DNA from: CAWDAQ01 sp963800325
GTDB lineage: Bacteria; Actinomycetota; Actinomycetes; Actinomycetales; Dermatophilaceae
DNA: 64,000 nt
NCBI GenBank assembly: GCA_963800325.1
Contig: CAWDAQ010000005.1
Span: forward strand, 744,001 to 808,000
Direction: 5' to 3'
Part shown: positions 42,739 through 51,335 of the stretch, piece after piece
Numbering within the stretch: position 1 is the first letter of the stretch
Layout: the number at the start of each line of letters is the position of its first letter
Translations under genes and position numbers: made by a program
Notes under the pieces: generated by a model
Seen by the model: the letters and a program-made list of their open reading frames with translations, nothing else
Database searches by the model: none
What the model was told of the DNA's origin: nothing

Positions 42739-43599
42739 CTACTTCACCGACCCCGCGGTGAGGCCGCCGACGAGGTGCTTCTCGATCGCGGCGAACAGGA
42801 CGACCACCGGGACGATCGCGATGACGGAGGCGGCGAACAGCTGGTCCCAGTGCTGCTCGTAGCCGGTGACGTACGAGGTGATCCCCACGGTGAGCGGCTT
42901 CTTCGACTCGTCGAGCATCAGGGTCAGGGCGACGACGTACTCGTTCCACGCCGCGATGAAGCTGAAGATCACCGCCGTCACGACGCCGGGCAGGGTCAAC
43001 GGCAGCATGATCCGCAGCAGGGTGCGCAGCCGGCCGCAGCCGTCGAGCTGGGCGGCCTCCTCGACCTCGGTCGGGATCGAGGAGAAGAACCCGTGGAGGA
43101 TCCACACGGCGAACGCGAGCCCGAAGGCGGCGTTGGTGAGGATGAGCGCCCCGTAGGTGTTGACCATGTTGAGGTTGAACCACTCGCGGTAGATCCCGAC
43201 GACGAGCGCGGTCGGCGAGAACATCTGGGTGACGAGGACGAGGAGCAGGAAGGCCACCCGGCCGGGGAACCGGACGCGCGCGGTGTAGTAGGCCGCCGGG
43301 ATCGAGACGAGGACGACGATCACGGTCGAGGAGCCGGCCACGAGCACGGACGTCTTGAGCCAGCCCAGGAACCTCGTGTCGCCGAGCACGTCGGTGTACG
43401 TCGACAGCTGCCAGGTGCGCGGCAGCAGGGACGCCGGGGTCTGGGTGACGTCCCCGCTGGGCCGCAGCGAGTTCAGCAGCATGACGAGGTAGGGCGAGAG
43501 CACGACGAGGGTGAACACCGCGCCCGCCAGCGGCATGACCCAGCGGCGGTGGCGCCGCCACCCGGCGGACCCGGCGCCCGGCACGGTCGCGGCGCTCAC
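42739..43599 (-). CDS. Carbohydrate ABC transporter permease (MalG type)
   Basis: 286 aa with about six membrane helices (first at about 20-45, LAGAVFTLVVLSPYLVMLL). The EAA docking loop is EEAAQLDGCGRLRTLLRIML (about 186-205). Ends in GGLTAGSVK, typical for MalG-type subunits. GTG 43599 overlaps the MalF-type stop (GTGA). It forms the channel with the next gene product; the last gene of the importer operon. Confidence 0.92.
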   Translation of the reverse strand: MSAATVPGAGSAGWRRHRRWVMPLAGAVFTLVVLSPYLVMLLNSLRPSGDVTQTPASLLPRTWQLSTYTDVLGDTRFLGWLKTSVLVAGSSTVIVVLVSIPAAYYTARVRFPGRVAFLLLVLVTQMFSPTALVVGIYREWFNLNMVNTYGALILTNAAFGLAFAVWILHGFFSSIPTEVEEAAQLDGCGRLRTLLRIMLPLTLPGVVTAVIFSFIAAWNEYVVALTLMLDESKKPLTVGITSYVTGYEQHWDQLFAASVIAIVPVVVLFAAIEKHLVGGLTAGSVK

Positions 43600-44507
43600 G
43601 CGGTCTCCTCCCGCCAGTTGACGACCCGCAGGTAGAGCAGGACGACGGCGAGGATGACGACGACGTTGCCGATCCCGGCGGCCGCCGACATCCCGACGTC
43701 CTTCTCGGCGCTCTTGAACGCGAGCTTGTACATGAACGTGATCGTGGTGTCGAAGGTGAACCCGGGGTTGCGGGCGTTGAGGGTGTAGACGATCGGGAAG
43801 CTGTTGAAGACGTAGATGATGTTGAGGACGCTCGCGACGAGGAGCGCGGGGCGCAGGAGCGGGAGGGTGATCAGCCAGTACGCCTGCCAGGGCCTGGCGC
43901 CGTCGATGGCGGCCGCCTCGTAGACGTCCCGGGGGATCGCGTTGAGGCCGGCGACGAACACGTAGGCGGTGAACGGGACCGAGACGAAGATGCCGACGAC
44001 GATCATCGACGGCAGCACCCAGGTCGGGTCGCCGAGGAAGTCGATGGGCCGGTCGACGAGGTGCAGCCGCTGCAGGACGACGTTGAGGGTGCCGTAGTAG
44101 TAGTCGTAGATCATCACGAAGGTCTGCGAGGTGATGATCAGCGACGCCGCCCACGGCACGATGACCGCCCACCGGACGACGCGGCGCCCGAAGAAGTCCT
44201 TCGACAGGAACTGGGCGACCCCGAGCGAGACGACGACGGTCGCGCCGACGACGACCACCACCCACACCACGGTGTTGGCCACGACCCGACCGAGGGCCTC
44301 GTGGCCGAGCACCTCCGCGTAGTTGCTCGTCCCCGCGCCGCCGAGCCGCAGTCCGGTGATCGAGTACCGGCTGAACGAGGCCCGGACGAGCTCGACGGCC
44401 GGGTAGACGACGACGCCCAGGATGAGCGCGAGCGCGGGGCCGAGCCAGAGGAGGGCCGCCCACGCCTCCCCCCGGCGGCGCGACCCGACCGGGCGGGCGG
44501 TCGCCAC
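43596..44507 (-). CDS. Carbohydrate ABC transporter permease (MalF type)
   Basis: 303 aa with about six helices (first at about 17-37, ALLWLGPALALILGVVVYP). The EAA loop is YEAAAIDGARPWQAYWLITL (about 206-225). Start GTG 44507 lies two bases after the binding-protein stop. The larger upstream open frame reads through the binding-protein gene and is not used. Confidence 0.92.
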   Translation of the reverse strand: MATARPVGSRRRGEAWAALLWLGPALALILGVVVYPAVELVRASFSRYSITGLRLGGAGTSNYAEVLGHEALGRVVANTVVWVVVVVGATVVVSLGVAQFLSKDFFGRRVVRWAVIVPWAASLIITSQTFVMIYDYYYGTLNVVLQRLHLVDRPIDFLGDPTWVLPSMIVVGIFVSVPFTAYVFVAGLNAIPRDVYEAAAIDGARPWQAYWLITLPLLRPALLVASVLNIIYVFNSFPIVYTLNARNPGFTFDTTITFMYKLAFKSAEKDVGMSAAAGIGNVVVILAVVLLYLRVVNWREETA

Positions 44508-44509
44508 GC

Positions 44510-45781
44510 TCAGCTGCCGCTGGTCGCGGTCTGCTGCAGCTTGCCCAGGACGGCCTTCGGGTCCCCGTCCGACCGGACGGCGGCGCCGATGTTCTGCTGC
44601 ACGGCGAGCTTGACCCGGTCCCAGGCGGGGTCGTCGGTCGGGGTGAGCCGCACGTTCGGCAGGGTGTCGAGGTAGACCTTCAGGTCCTCGTCCTTCGAGA
44701 AGTAGTCCAGGCCGGACTTCGTCACCGGCAGGAAGCCCTCCTTCTCGATGAACGTGTTGACCTCGTCCTTCTGGTAGTAGAGGTCGTAGAAGGCCTTGAC
44801 CGCCTCCTTGTTGCCCTTCTTCTTGAACGCCATGAGGTAGTCGGTGACCCCCAGGGTCCGCGGCGCCTTGCCGTCCCCGGTGGGCATCGGCGCGACGCCG
44901 TAGTCGACCTTGTCCTCCTCGTCGAGGGTCTGGGCGAGCGGGGAGAAGCCGACGACCATGCCGACGTTGCCCGACTTGAACAGGTCGAACGCCTGCGCCC
45001 GGTTGGTCCGGGCGGGGTTGTTCTGGGTCACCCCGTCGGTCACGGCGAGCTTCTTCATGAACGAGAGGGTCTCGACGTTCGTCGGCGAGTCGATGACCCA
45101 CTGGTCACCGTCCTTCCACGCACCGCCGTTGTTGAACGTCCACATGGAGAACTCGCCCTGGGCCTCCTCCGGCCCGAGCGGCATGGCGTACCCGATGGTC
45201 TGCCCGCCGAGGTCCTCGATCTTCTTCGCGTCGGTCTCGAGCTCGTCCCAGGTCGTCGGTGGCGTGCTGATGCCGGCCTGCGAGAAGAGCTTCTTGTTGT
45301 AGAAGAAGGCGCGCGCCGACGCCAGGTCCGGGAAGCCGTACATCGTGCCGTCGTAGGTGCCGCTGTCGACGAACGAGTCGAGGATGTCGCTCTTCACCTC
45401 GTCCGAGAGCACCTCGTCGGCCCCGTAGAGCAGCCCGTCGCGGGCGTAGGAGGCAAAGGCGTTGAGGTTGAGGATGTCCGGGGGCGTGTTGTTCTGCACC
45501 ATCGTGCTCGAGGTCTGGTCGATCGAGTCCCAGCTGACGACCTGGACGTCGAGGGTGATGCCCGTCTTGTCCTTGTACTTCTTCGCGAACTGCTTCCAGA
45601 ACGCCGCCGTGTGGTCCTTGGAGTACTCCGCCGCCACGAGCTTGATCGAGCCGACCGACGAGCCGGAGCCGTCACCGCCCCCGCCGCCGGCGCTGCTGGC
45701 CCCGGTGCCCCCGCTGCAGGCACCGAGCGCGACCGCGCCGAGCACCCCTCCGGCAACCATCATCGACGGTGTCCGCCTCAT
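44510..45781 (-). CDS. Sugar ABC transporter substrate-binding lipoprotein
   Basis: 423 aa, family 1 solute-binding protein. Lipobox VALGACSGG (Cys at about 22) after a short signal peptide, then a Gly/Ser linker. FWKQFAKKYKDKTGITLDVQ (about 62-81) and TMYGFPDLASARAFFYNKKL (about 145-164) are typical. The mature domain captures a sugar outside the membrane. Neighbouring nagA suggests an amino sugar or chito-oligosaccharide. ATG 45781 with GAGAGGA upstream. No ATPase gene is in the cluster, so a shared MsiK-like ATPase is likely. Confidence 0.92.
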   Translation of the reverse strand: MRRTPSMMVAGGVLGAVALGACSGGTGASSAGGGGGDGSGSSVGSIKLVAAEYSKDHTAAFWKQFAKKYKDKTGITLDVQVVSWDSIDQTSSTMVQNNTPPDILNLNAFASYARDGLLYGADEVLSDEVKSDILDSFVDSGTYDGTMYGFPDLASARAFFYNKKLFSQAGISTPPTTWDELETDAKKIEDLGGQTIGYAMPLGPEEAQGEFSMWTFNNGGAWKDGDQWVIDSPTNVETLSFMKKLAVTDGVTQNNPARTNRAQAFDLFKSGNVGMVVGFSPLAQTLDEEDKVDYGVAPMPTGDGKAPRTLGVTDYLMAFKKKGNKEAVKAFYDLYYQKDEVNTFIEKEGFLPVTKSGLDYFSKDEDLKVYLDTLPNVRLTPTDDPAWDRVKLAVQQNIGAAVRSDGDPKAVLGKLQQTATSGS

Positions 45782-45881
45782 GTCCGGTCCTCTCGCAAGC
45801 GTCGTGTGATCGAAACCGATCGGAATCGAGGTTCTGCGTGCAGGAAACGTAAACCTCTCGGCGGGGTTCGTCCACCCCTGA

Positions 45882-45953
45882 GGTGTGGTCACTCCCCTGG
45901 GTGTGGTCACTCCCCCGGGTGCGGCCGCCCACCCGGGCGTGGTCACCCCCCGA
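45882..45953. repeat. 18-bp tandem repeat, four copies
   Basis: GGTGTGGTCACTCCCCTG (45882-45899), near-identical at 45900-45917, diverged at 45918-45935, and closer again at 45936-45953. The core GTGGTCAC is nearly palindromic. It lies upstream of the binding-protein gene and runs into the 3' end of the deoR-type gene (stop at 45943). Confidence 0.85.
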
Positions 45954-46743
45954 CGACGGTGACCTCGATGCCGAGCCGCCGGAGCCGGTCGAGCTCGACC
46001 CCCGGCGCCGAGGGGTCGGTGACGAGCGCGTCCACCGCGGATGCCTCGCAGATCCGGCAGAACGCGGTCCGCCCGATCTTGTCGCCCGTCGCGACGACGA
46101 CGACCCGCGAGGAGCGTCGGACCATGGTCTCGTTGATCCCCGCCTCCTCGTCGTGGCCGCACCCGGCCCCGGTGGCGGCGGCGAGGGCGTCCACGCCGAG
46201 CACCAGGACGTCGAGCCACAGCTGGTTCATGGTCCGGATCGCGAACGGTCCGGTCTGCTCGTAGGACTCGGGCCGGGCCACCCCGCCGAGGCACACGCAG
46301 CGCACCGCGGGGCGCAGGGCCATCTCGGAGGCGATGTTGAGGGCGTTCGTCACGATGGTGACCGCCTCCCGCCGGCTCGCGTCCCCGAGGTCGTGGCGCC
46401 CCGCGAGCTCCCGGGCCGTGGCCGTCGTCGTCGTGCCCCCGTTGAAGCCGACCCGGGCCCCGGCCGGCAGGGCGGCGGCCGCGGCCGCGGCGATCCGGGA
46501 CTTCGCCGCGTCCCGGCCGGCGGTGCGGTAGCGGGCGGGCAGGTCGTAGGCGACGCTCGCCGCGACGACCCCGCCGTGGGTGCGGGTGACGAGCTGCTGG
46601 GCCGCGAGCCGCCCGAAGTCGCGCCGGACGGTGGCCGCGGACACCCCGAGCTCGTCCCGCGCCTGCTCGACCGTGAGCCGGCCGCGCGCGGCGAGCAGGC
46701 GGAGCAGGTCGCTCCAGCGTTTCTCGCGGTCGGGCGCGGCCAC
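45943..46743 (-). CDS. DeoR/GlpR-family transcriptional regulator
   Basis: 266 aa. N-terminal helix-turn-helix at about 24-58 (TVEQARDELGVSAATVRRDF, then LVTRTHGGV), followed by the DeoR sensor domain: GFNGGTTTTATARELA (about 98-113), the TNALNIASEMA strand, DVLVLGVDAL and NETMVRRSSRVVVVATGDKI. Such regulators respond to sugar phosphates. Position between the sugar importer and nagA makes it their likely repressor. GTG 46743 has GGAGGAGG upstream. Its last codons overlap the 18-bp repeat array. Confidence 0.9.
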   Translation of the reverse strand: MAAPDREKRWSDLLRLLAARGRLTVEQARDELGVSAATVRRDFGRLAAQQLVTRTHGGVVAASVAYDLPARYRTAGRDAAKSRIAAAAAAALPAGARVGFNGGTTTTATARELAGRHDLGDASRREAVTIVTNALNIASEMALRPAVRCVCLGGVARPESYEQTGPFAIRTMNQLWLDVLVLGVDALAAATGAGCGHDEEAGINETMVRRSSRVVVVATGDKIGRTAFCRICEASAVDALVTDPSAPGVELDRLRRLGIEVTVVGG

Positions 46744-46801
46744 CCTGACCTCCTCCTGCCGGGTCCGGCCCCGGGCCGGACGGCGGACTCCCGGGACGGG
46801 A

Positions 46802-46831
46802 AGCCTACTCGCTTGTTCGTGCTCGTTTCAC
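46802..46831 (-). promoter_or_regulatory. Promoter and possible operator of the deoR-type gene
   Basis: Minus-strand TAGGCT (46807-46802) is a -10 candidate. Just upstream the plus strand reads TTGTTCGTGCTCGTTTCACG (46813-46832), spaced TCGT repeats like the direct-repeat operators of DeoR/AgaR regulators; autoregulation is inferred. Confidence 0.4.
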
Positions 46832-46859
46832 GACGCGGGCGAGCCGACTCGATCCCGTC

Positions 46860-48068
46860 TCACACCGGCGGCTGCAGCCACTGGCCGGAGCGCATGACGC
46901 CGAGCAGGTCGAGCCGGTCGTCGACGACGAGGACGTCGGCCCGGCCCCCCGTCTCGAGGGCACCGACCCCGTCGAGGGCGAGGGCCTCCGCCGGGGTCGC
47001 CGACGCCGCCCGCACCGCGTCGACGAGCGGCACCTCCGCGGCCTCGACGCAGACCCGCACCAGCTCCAGCACGGTGGCCACGCCGCCGGCGATCGACCCC
47101 CCGTCGACGAGCCTGACGGTCCGGTCCTCCACCTCGACCTCCCGGCCGCCGAGGGTGTAGCGGCCGGCGGGCATGCCGCTCGCGGCCATCGCGTCCGAGA
47201 CGAGGCACACCGCCTCCGGGCCGACGAGGTCGAAGACCATGCGGACGGTCAGGGGGTCGAGGTGGACCCCGTCGGCGATGAGCTCGACCACGGCCTCCCC
47301 CCGGGCGGCCTGGGCGAGGCAGGCGGCGACGGGTCCGGGGAGACGGTGGTGCAGCGGCGGCATCCCGTTGAACAGGTGGGTCACCAACGGCCGTCCGCCG
47401 CGCGGGGCGTGCTCCAGGCCTGCCGCGAGCGCCTCCCACGCCGCCGCCGCGTCGCAGCTGGTGTGCCCGATCGCGGGCACCGCCCCGGCCTCGGCGAGCA
47501 GCGCCGGGAGGGCGTCGGCACCGGGCCGCTCGGGGGCGTAGGTCATGTGGACGAGCGCCCCGTCGGCGACCGCCGCCGCGGTCGCCGCCAGCGCCTCGAC
47601 GAGCGCGGGGTCGACGTCGCGCAGGGCGTCGGGGTCCTGCGCGCCGCGTCGCTCGTGGGAGAGGAAGGGCCCCTCGAGGTGGATCCCGGCGAGGACACCC
47701 TCGGCGACGAGCCCGGCGCACGTGCGCGTCCCGGCGAGCAGCCGGTCGGGGTCGGCCGACACGAGGCTGGCGACGACCGAGGTGCTCCCCCGGCGGTGGT
47801 GGTGCTCGGCCGCGGTGCGGGCGGCGTCATGCCCGGGGCCGAACTCCCCGCCGGCGCCGCCGTGGCAGTGGACGTCGACCAGCCCCGGCAGGAGGGTGCG
47901 CTCCGCCTCCCACCCTGCGGGCGGAGCCAGCCCCCACCACTGGACCGGCAGCTCGTCGAGCGAGCCGGCGAACGCGATCCGGTCGCCCTCGACGACGACG
48001 CACCCGTCGGCGAGCACCCGGTCGGGGGCGACCAGCCGTCCTGGCAGCAGCTGCGGCTCGGCGTTCAC
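46860..48068 (-). CDS. nagA: N-acetylglucosamine-6-phosphate deacetylase
   Basis: 402 aa amidohydrolase that removes acetate from GlcNAc-6-phosphate. Metal motif LPGLVDVHCHGGAGGEFG (about 61-78), the metal Glu in GIHLEGPFLSHERRGAQDP (about 123-141), a His in AIGHTSCDAAAAWEAL, substrate-binding THLFNGMPPLHHR (about 214-226) and the catalytic Asp in CLVSDAMAASGMPAG. GTG 48068 overlaps the DUF385 stop by 4 bases. With the importer and DeoR regulator it forms an amino-sugar use region. No nagB is seen. Confidence 0.92.
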   Translation of the reverse strand: MNAEPQLLPGRLVAPDRVLADGCVVVEGDRIAFAGSLDELPVQWWGLAPPAGWEAERTLLPGLVDVHCHGGAGGEFGPGHDAARTAAEHHHRRGSTSVVASLVSADPDRLLAGTRTCAGLVAEGVLAGIHLEGPFLSHERRGAQDPDALRDVDPALVEALAATAAAVADGALVHMTYAPERPGADALPALLAEAGAVPAIGHTSCDAAAAWEALAAGLEHAPRGGRPLVTHLFNGMPPLHHRLPGPVAACLAQAARGEAVVELIADGVHLDPLTVRMVFDLVGPEAVCLVSDAMAASGMPAGRYTLGGREVEVEDRTVRLVDGGSIAGGVATVLELVRVCVEAAEVPLVDAVRAASATPAEALALDGVGALETGGRADVLVVDDRLDLLGVMRSGQWLQPPV

Positions 48069-48541
48069 CCCGCCATCGTGCCAGCCCGGTCGAGGACGAT
48101 CTCGAGCACCGGCAGGCTCTCGGGCGCCTGCCCGGTGACCGACGTCATGACGGACTCCAGCTCGCGCCAGGCCCGCGGATGGTTCCGGGCGTAGGTCTCC
48201 AGGTGCACCCGGGCCTGCTCCGGGGGCAGCTCGGCGGCCCGCCCCGGCGCGGAGCGGAGCCGGCCGATGCTGACCCGGACGCGCGGGTCGGCCCGGACGT
48301 TGAGGTACCACTGCGAGGACCGGCCGAGACCGGAGCAGACCACGACCCGGTCCGGGTCGGGGCGGTCGACGGTCTCGAGGACGACCTCCCGCCGCCGGCC
48401 GCTGCGGCGGCCCGTGTGCTCGAGGAGGACGAGGCGGCCGCCGAGCAGCCACCCGAGCCGGAGGTGGAACAGGTGGATCGGGAGCCGGACCAACCAGCGC
48501 GTCCGCAGGAGCCGTCGCAGGAGGTCGGACCCGGTCGCCAC
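48065..48541 (-). CDS. Nitroreductase-family deazaflavin-dependent oxidoreductase (DUF385)
   Basis: About 158 aa from GTG 48541. The family core reads LVLLEHTGRRSGRRREVVLE (about 46-65), VVCSGLGRSSQWYLNVRADP (about 77-96) and a C-terminal helix, as in F420H2-dependent Ddn-like split-barrel proteins. Substrate unknown. Start uncertain: the frame is open upstream to 48817 but that part is Arg/Gly-rich and lacks family similarity. Translationally coupled to nagA. Confidence 0.8.
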   Translation of the reverse strand: MATGSDLLRRLLRTRWLVRLPIHLFHLRLGWLLGGRLVLLEHTGRRSGRRREVVLETVDRPDPDRVVVCSGLGRSSQWYLNVRADPRVRVSIGRLRSAPGRAAELPPEQARVHLETYARNHPRAWRELESVMTSVTGQAPESLPVLEIVLDRAGTMAG

Positions 48542-48750
48542 GGGGGTCAGCCAACCACCCCCCGCGACCCGGCGGCAACCCCCGCAGGGTGCCGGTCGCG
48601 GGCCGCTCGGGAACCGGCCGCGTGCAGCTCGCCCGGACCGCTCGGCGCCCCTCCCGGCACCCTCGGGCCGAACCCGTCGTGGTAGTGGCCGTCCCCGGCA
48701 CGTGCGTGACGACGACCACGATCTTTTCATGTCGTGCTCCGATATGTCTC

Positions 48751-48777
48751 GGAATCCCTTGGTACGTAAGGGATACC
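48751..48777. promoter_or_regulatory. 27-bp palindromic operator upstream of ectA
   Basis: GGAATCCCTT (48751-48760), a 7-base centre, then AAGGGATACC (48768-48777); arms pair at 9 of 10. It lies 58 bp before the ectA -35, in the 329-bp gene-free gap 48542-48870, which is visibly richer in A/T than its surroundings. No other gene was seen in that gap. Confidence 0.55.
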
Positions 48778-48834
48778 GATTGTGCTCACCGGGAAGATAT
48801 CCCCCCCGTCCCACCAAATCGGTTGTGCCGCAAG

Positions 48835-48862
48835 TTGATTCGTCCGGGAAACCCGTTACTTT
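48835..48862 (+). promoter_or_regulatory. Sigma-70-type promoter of ectABC, leaderless
   Basis: TTGATT (48835-48840), 16-bp spacer, TACTTT (48857-48862), then 8 bases to GTG 48871. No ribosome site fits between, so ectA is probably translated from a leaderless mRNA. Confidence 0.65.
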
Positions 48863-48870
48863 GGTGTTAC

Positions 48871-49389
48871 GTGAGCAGCGCGACCCTGACGCCCCCCGCC
48901 CCTTCGACCTCCGACGACGACGTCCACTTCCGGACCCCGTCCCTCGACGACGGCGGTGAGCTGTGGAGGATCGCGGTCGACAGCCAGACGCTCGACGTCA
49001 ACGCGTCCTACACCTACCTGCTCTGGTGCCGCGACTACGCCTCGACCTCGATCCTCGCCGAGGTCGACGGCGACCCCGCCGGCTTCGTCACCGGCTACAC
49101 CCGCCCGGACTCCCCCGAGACGCTGATGGTCTGGCAGGTCGCCGTCGACGACTCCTACCGCGGCCGCGGCATCGCCGGCCGCATGCTCGACGCCCTCGTC
49201 GACCGGGTCGAGGACGCCCGCTGGATGGAGACGACCATCACCGACGACAACGCCGCCTCCATCGGCCTCTTCTCCAAGTTCGCCGACCGGCGCGACGCCT
49301 CCCTGGACCGGACCGACCTCTTCGGGACCGGCCACTTCCCCGACGACCACGACCCCGAGCGCCTCTACCGCATCGGCCCGTTGCGCTGA
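48871..49389 (+). CDS. ectA: L-2,4-diaminobutyrate N-gamma-acetyltransferase
   Basis: 172-aa GNAT enzyme, second step of ectoine synthesis. FRTPSLDDGGELWRIAVDS and LDVNASYTYLLWCRDYASTS (about 43-62) are EctA-specific. The acetyl-CoA loop is VDDSYRGRGIAGRMLDALVD (about 92-111), then ETTITDDNAASIGLFSKFA. Start GTG 48871. The gap to ectB is 90 bp, larger than in most ect operons. Confidence 0.95.
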   Translation: MSSATLTPPAPSTSDDDVHFRTPSLDDGGELWRIAVDSQTLDVNASYTYLLWCRDYASTSILAEVDGDPAGFVTGYTRPDSPETLMVWQVAVDDSYRGRGIAGRMLDALVDRVEDARWMETTITDDNAASIGLFSKFADRRDASLDRTDLFGTGHFPDDHDPERLYRIGPLR

Positions 49390-49479
49390 CCGCTCGCCGC
49401 CGACGCCGCCCACGGCCTTCCCGCCGGACGGCCCCCGCGTGCGACCCACGCCCCTCACCTCGACGGAAGGACCCCACCC

Positions 49480-50784
49480 GTGACCACGGACCCGAACGCC
49501 CAGACGATCTTCGACAAGCGCGAGTCGGTCGTGCGCAGCTACTGCCGCAACTGGCCCGCCGTCTTCGACACCGCCCGCGGGCCCTACCAGTACACCGAGG
49601 ACGGCGAGCGCTACCTCGACTTCTTCTCCGGCGCGGGGGCCCTGAACTACGGGCACAACCACCCCGCGCTGAAGCAGGCCCTCGTCGACTACGTCGCCGG
49701 CGACCACGTCGTGCACTCGCTCGACACCTACACCGTCGCCAAGCGCGAGTTCCTCGAGGCGTTCGACCGGTACGTGCTCACGCCGCGGGACCTGGACTAC
49801 AAGGTCCAGTTCCCCGGGCCGACGGGCACCAACGCGGTCGAGACCGCGCTCAAGGTCGCCCGCAAGCACACGGGCCGGCCGGACATCGTCTCGTTCACCA
49901 ACGCCTTCCACGGCATGACCCTCGGCTCGCTCGCCGTGACCGGCAACTCGATGAAGCGGGAGGGCGCGGGCACCCCGCTCTACCACGCCACGCCCGCCCC
50001 GTACGACGACTACTTCGACGGCGAGACCGCGGACTTCCTCTGGCTCGACAAGGTCTGGAGCGACAGCGGCTCCGGTCTGGCCACCCCGGCGGCAGTCATC
50101 GTCGAGACCGTCCAGGGCGAGGGCGGGCTCAAGGCCGCCCGCGCGGTGTGGCTGCGTGAGCTGCAGGCCCTCTGCCGCCGCCACGGTGTCCTGCTCATCG
50201 TCGACGACGTCCAGGCGGGCTGCGGCCGCACCGGCACGTTCTTCTCCTTCGAGGAGTCCGGGATCGAGCCCGACATCGTCTGCCTGTCCAAGTCGCTGTC
50301 CGGCTACGGCCTGCCGATGGCACTCACCCTGCTCCGCCCCGAGCTCGACCAGTGGGAGCCGGGAGAGCACAACGGCACCTTCCGCGGCAACAACCCGGCG
50401 TTCGTCACCGCGACCGCGGCCCTGAAGACGTTCTGGGCCGACGGCGAGCTCGAGGCGAACGTGCGCGAGCGCTCCGCCCAGCTGCGCGACGGCCTGCAGG
50501 GCATCGCCGACCTCGTGCCCGGCGCCGCGCTGCGCGGCCGCGGCCTGCTGTCGGGGATCGTCTTCCCCGAGCTCGACACCGCCGAGAAGCTCGCCGCGGC
50601 GTCCTACGAGCGCGGCCTGCTCGTGGAGACCTCCGGTCCCGACAGCGAGGTCGTCAAGGTCATGCCGCCGCTGACGATCACCGGCGACGAGCTCGCCGAG
50701 GGGCTGCGCATCCTCACCGAGGCCGCCCACGCGGTGCTCGACGTGGACGACGCCGAGCACGGCGAGCCCGCCCTCGTCTCCTGA
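49480..50784 (+). CDS. ectB: Diaminobutyrate-2-oxoglutarate transaminase
   Basis: 434-aa class III PLP transaminase, first step of the ectoine pathway (aspartate semialdehyde to diaminobutyrate). FFSGAGALNYGHNHPALKQA (about 48-67), QFPGPTGTNAVETALKVARK, the ring-nitrogen Asp in LLIVDDVQAGCGRTG and the PLP lysine in CLSKSLSGYGLPMAL (about 268-282). GTG 49480 with GGAAGGA upstream. Confidence 0.95.
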   Translation: MTTDPNAQTIFDKRESVVRSYCRNWPAVFDTARGPYQYTEDGERYLDFFSGAGALNYGHNHPALKQALVDYVAGDHVVHSLDTYTVAKREFLEAFDRYVLTPRDLDYKVQFPGPTGTNAVETALKVARKHTGRPDIVSFTNAFHGMTLGSLAVTGNSMKREGAGTPLYHATPAPYDDYFDGETADFLWLDKVWSDSGSGLATPAAVIVETVQGEGGLKAARAVWLRELQALCRRHGVLLIVDDVQAGCGRTGTFFSFEESGIEPDIVCLSKSLSGYGLPMALTLLRPELDQWEPGEHNGTFRGNNPAFVTATAALKTFWADGELEANVRERSAQLRDGLQGIADLVPGAALRGRGLLSGIVFPELDTAEKLAAASYERGLLVETSGPDSEVVKVMPPLTITGDELAEGLRILTEAAHAVLDVDDAEHGEPALVS

Positions 50785-50873
50785 GGGTCCGAGCGACCCC
50801 TTCGGGACCCGCCGGCCACCGGCGGGTCCCGGCCACTTCCGTCCCACCCGCTCCCCACCACCGAGGAGGCCCG

Positions 50874-51272
50874 ATGAAGGTCATCCAGCTCGACGAGCTC
50901 AACGACACCGACAACGACGTCAAGCACGACACGTGGCGCAGCCGCCGCTTCGTCCTCGCCAAGGACGGTGTCGGCTTCTCCTTCCACGACACGGTCCTCT
51001 ACGCCGGCACGAGCACGGAGATGTGGTACGCCAACCACATCGAGTGCGTGTACTGCTACGAGGGCACGGGCACGCTGCTCAACCGCGAGACCGGGGAGGA
51101 GTTCCCCATCCGCAAGGGGACGATGTACCTCCTCGACGAGCACGACAAGCACACCGTGAAGGCCGAGACCGACCTGCACATGGCGTGCACGTTCAACCCG
51201 CCCGTCACCGGCCGCGAGGTCCACGACGAGAACGGGGTCTACCCGCTGCTGACGGAGGACTCCCCCGCCTGA
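50874..51272 (+). CDS. ectC: L-ectoine synthase
   Basis: 132-aa cupin that cyclises N-gamma-acetyl-diaminobutyrate to the osmoprotectant ectoine. MKVIQLDELNDTDNDVKHDT at the start, HIECVYCYEGTGTLLNRETG (about 54-73) with iron- and substrate-site residues, and LDEHDKHTVKAETDLHMACTF near the end are characteristic. GAGGAGG lies before ATG 50874. No ectD hydroxylase follows; the next gene is convergent. Confidence 0.95.
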   Translation: MKVIQLDELNDTDNDVKHDTWRSRRFVLAKDGVGFSFHDTVLYAGTSTEMWYANHIECVYCYEGTGTLLNRETGEEFPIRKGTMYLLDEHDKHTVKAETDLHMACTFNPPVTGREVHDENGVYPLLTEDSPA

Positions 51273-51291
51273 CCGGCCCTCTCCCTCGCCG

Positions 51292-51305
51292 GCCGACCGG
51301 TCGGC
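51292..51305. terminator. Palindrome in the ectC/UspA convergent gap
   Basis: GCCGACCGGTCGGC is perfectly self-complementary and lies 20 bases after the ectC stop; weak terminator candidate for both strands. Confidence 0.35.
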
Positions 51306-51335
51306 GTCGGGACGCACCCGCGGGCGGGTCGGCGT

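Noticed and set aside
45883..47160. Plus-strand open frame opposite deoR and nagA
   Set aside because: Antisense to two well-recognised genes; starts in the 18-bp repeat.
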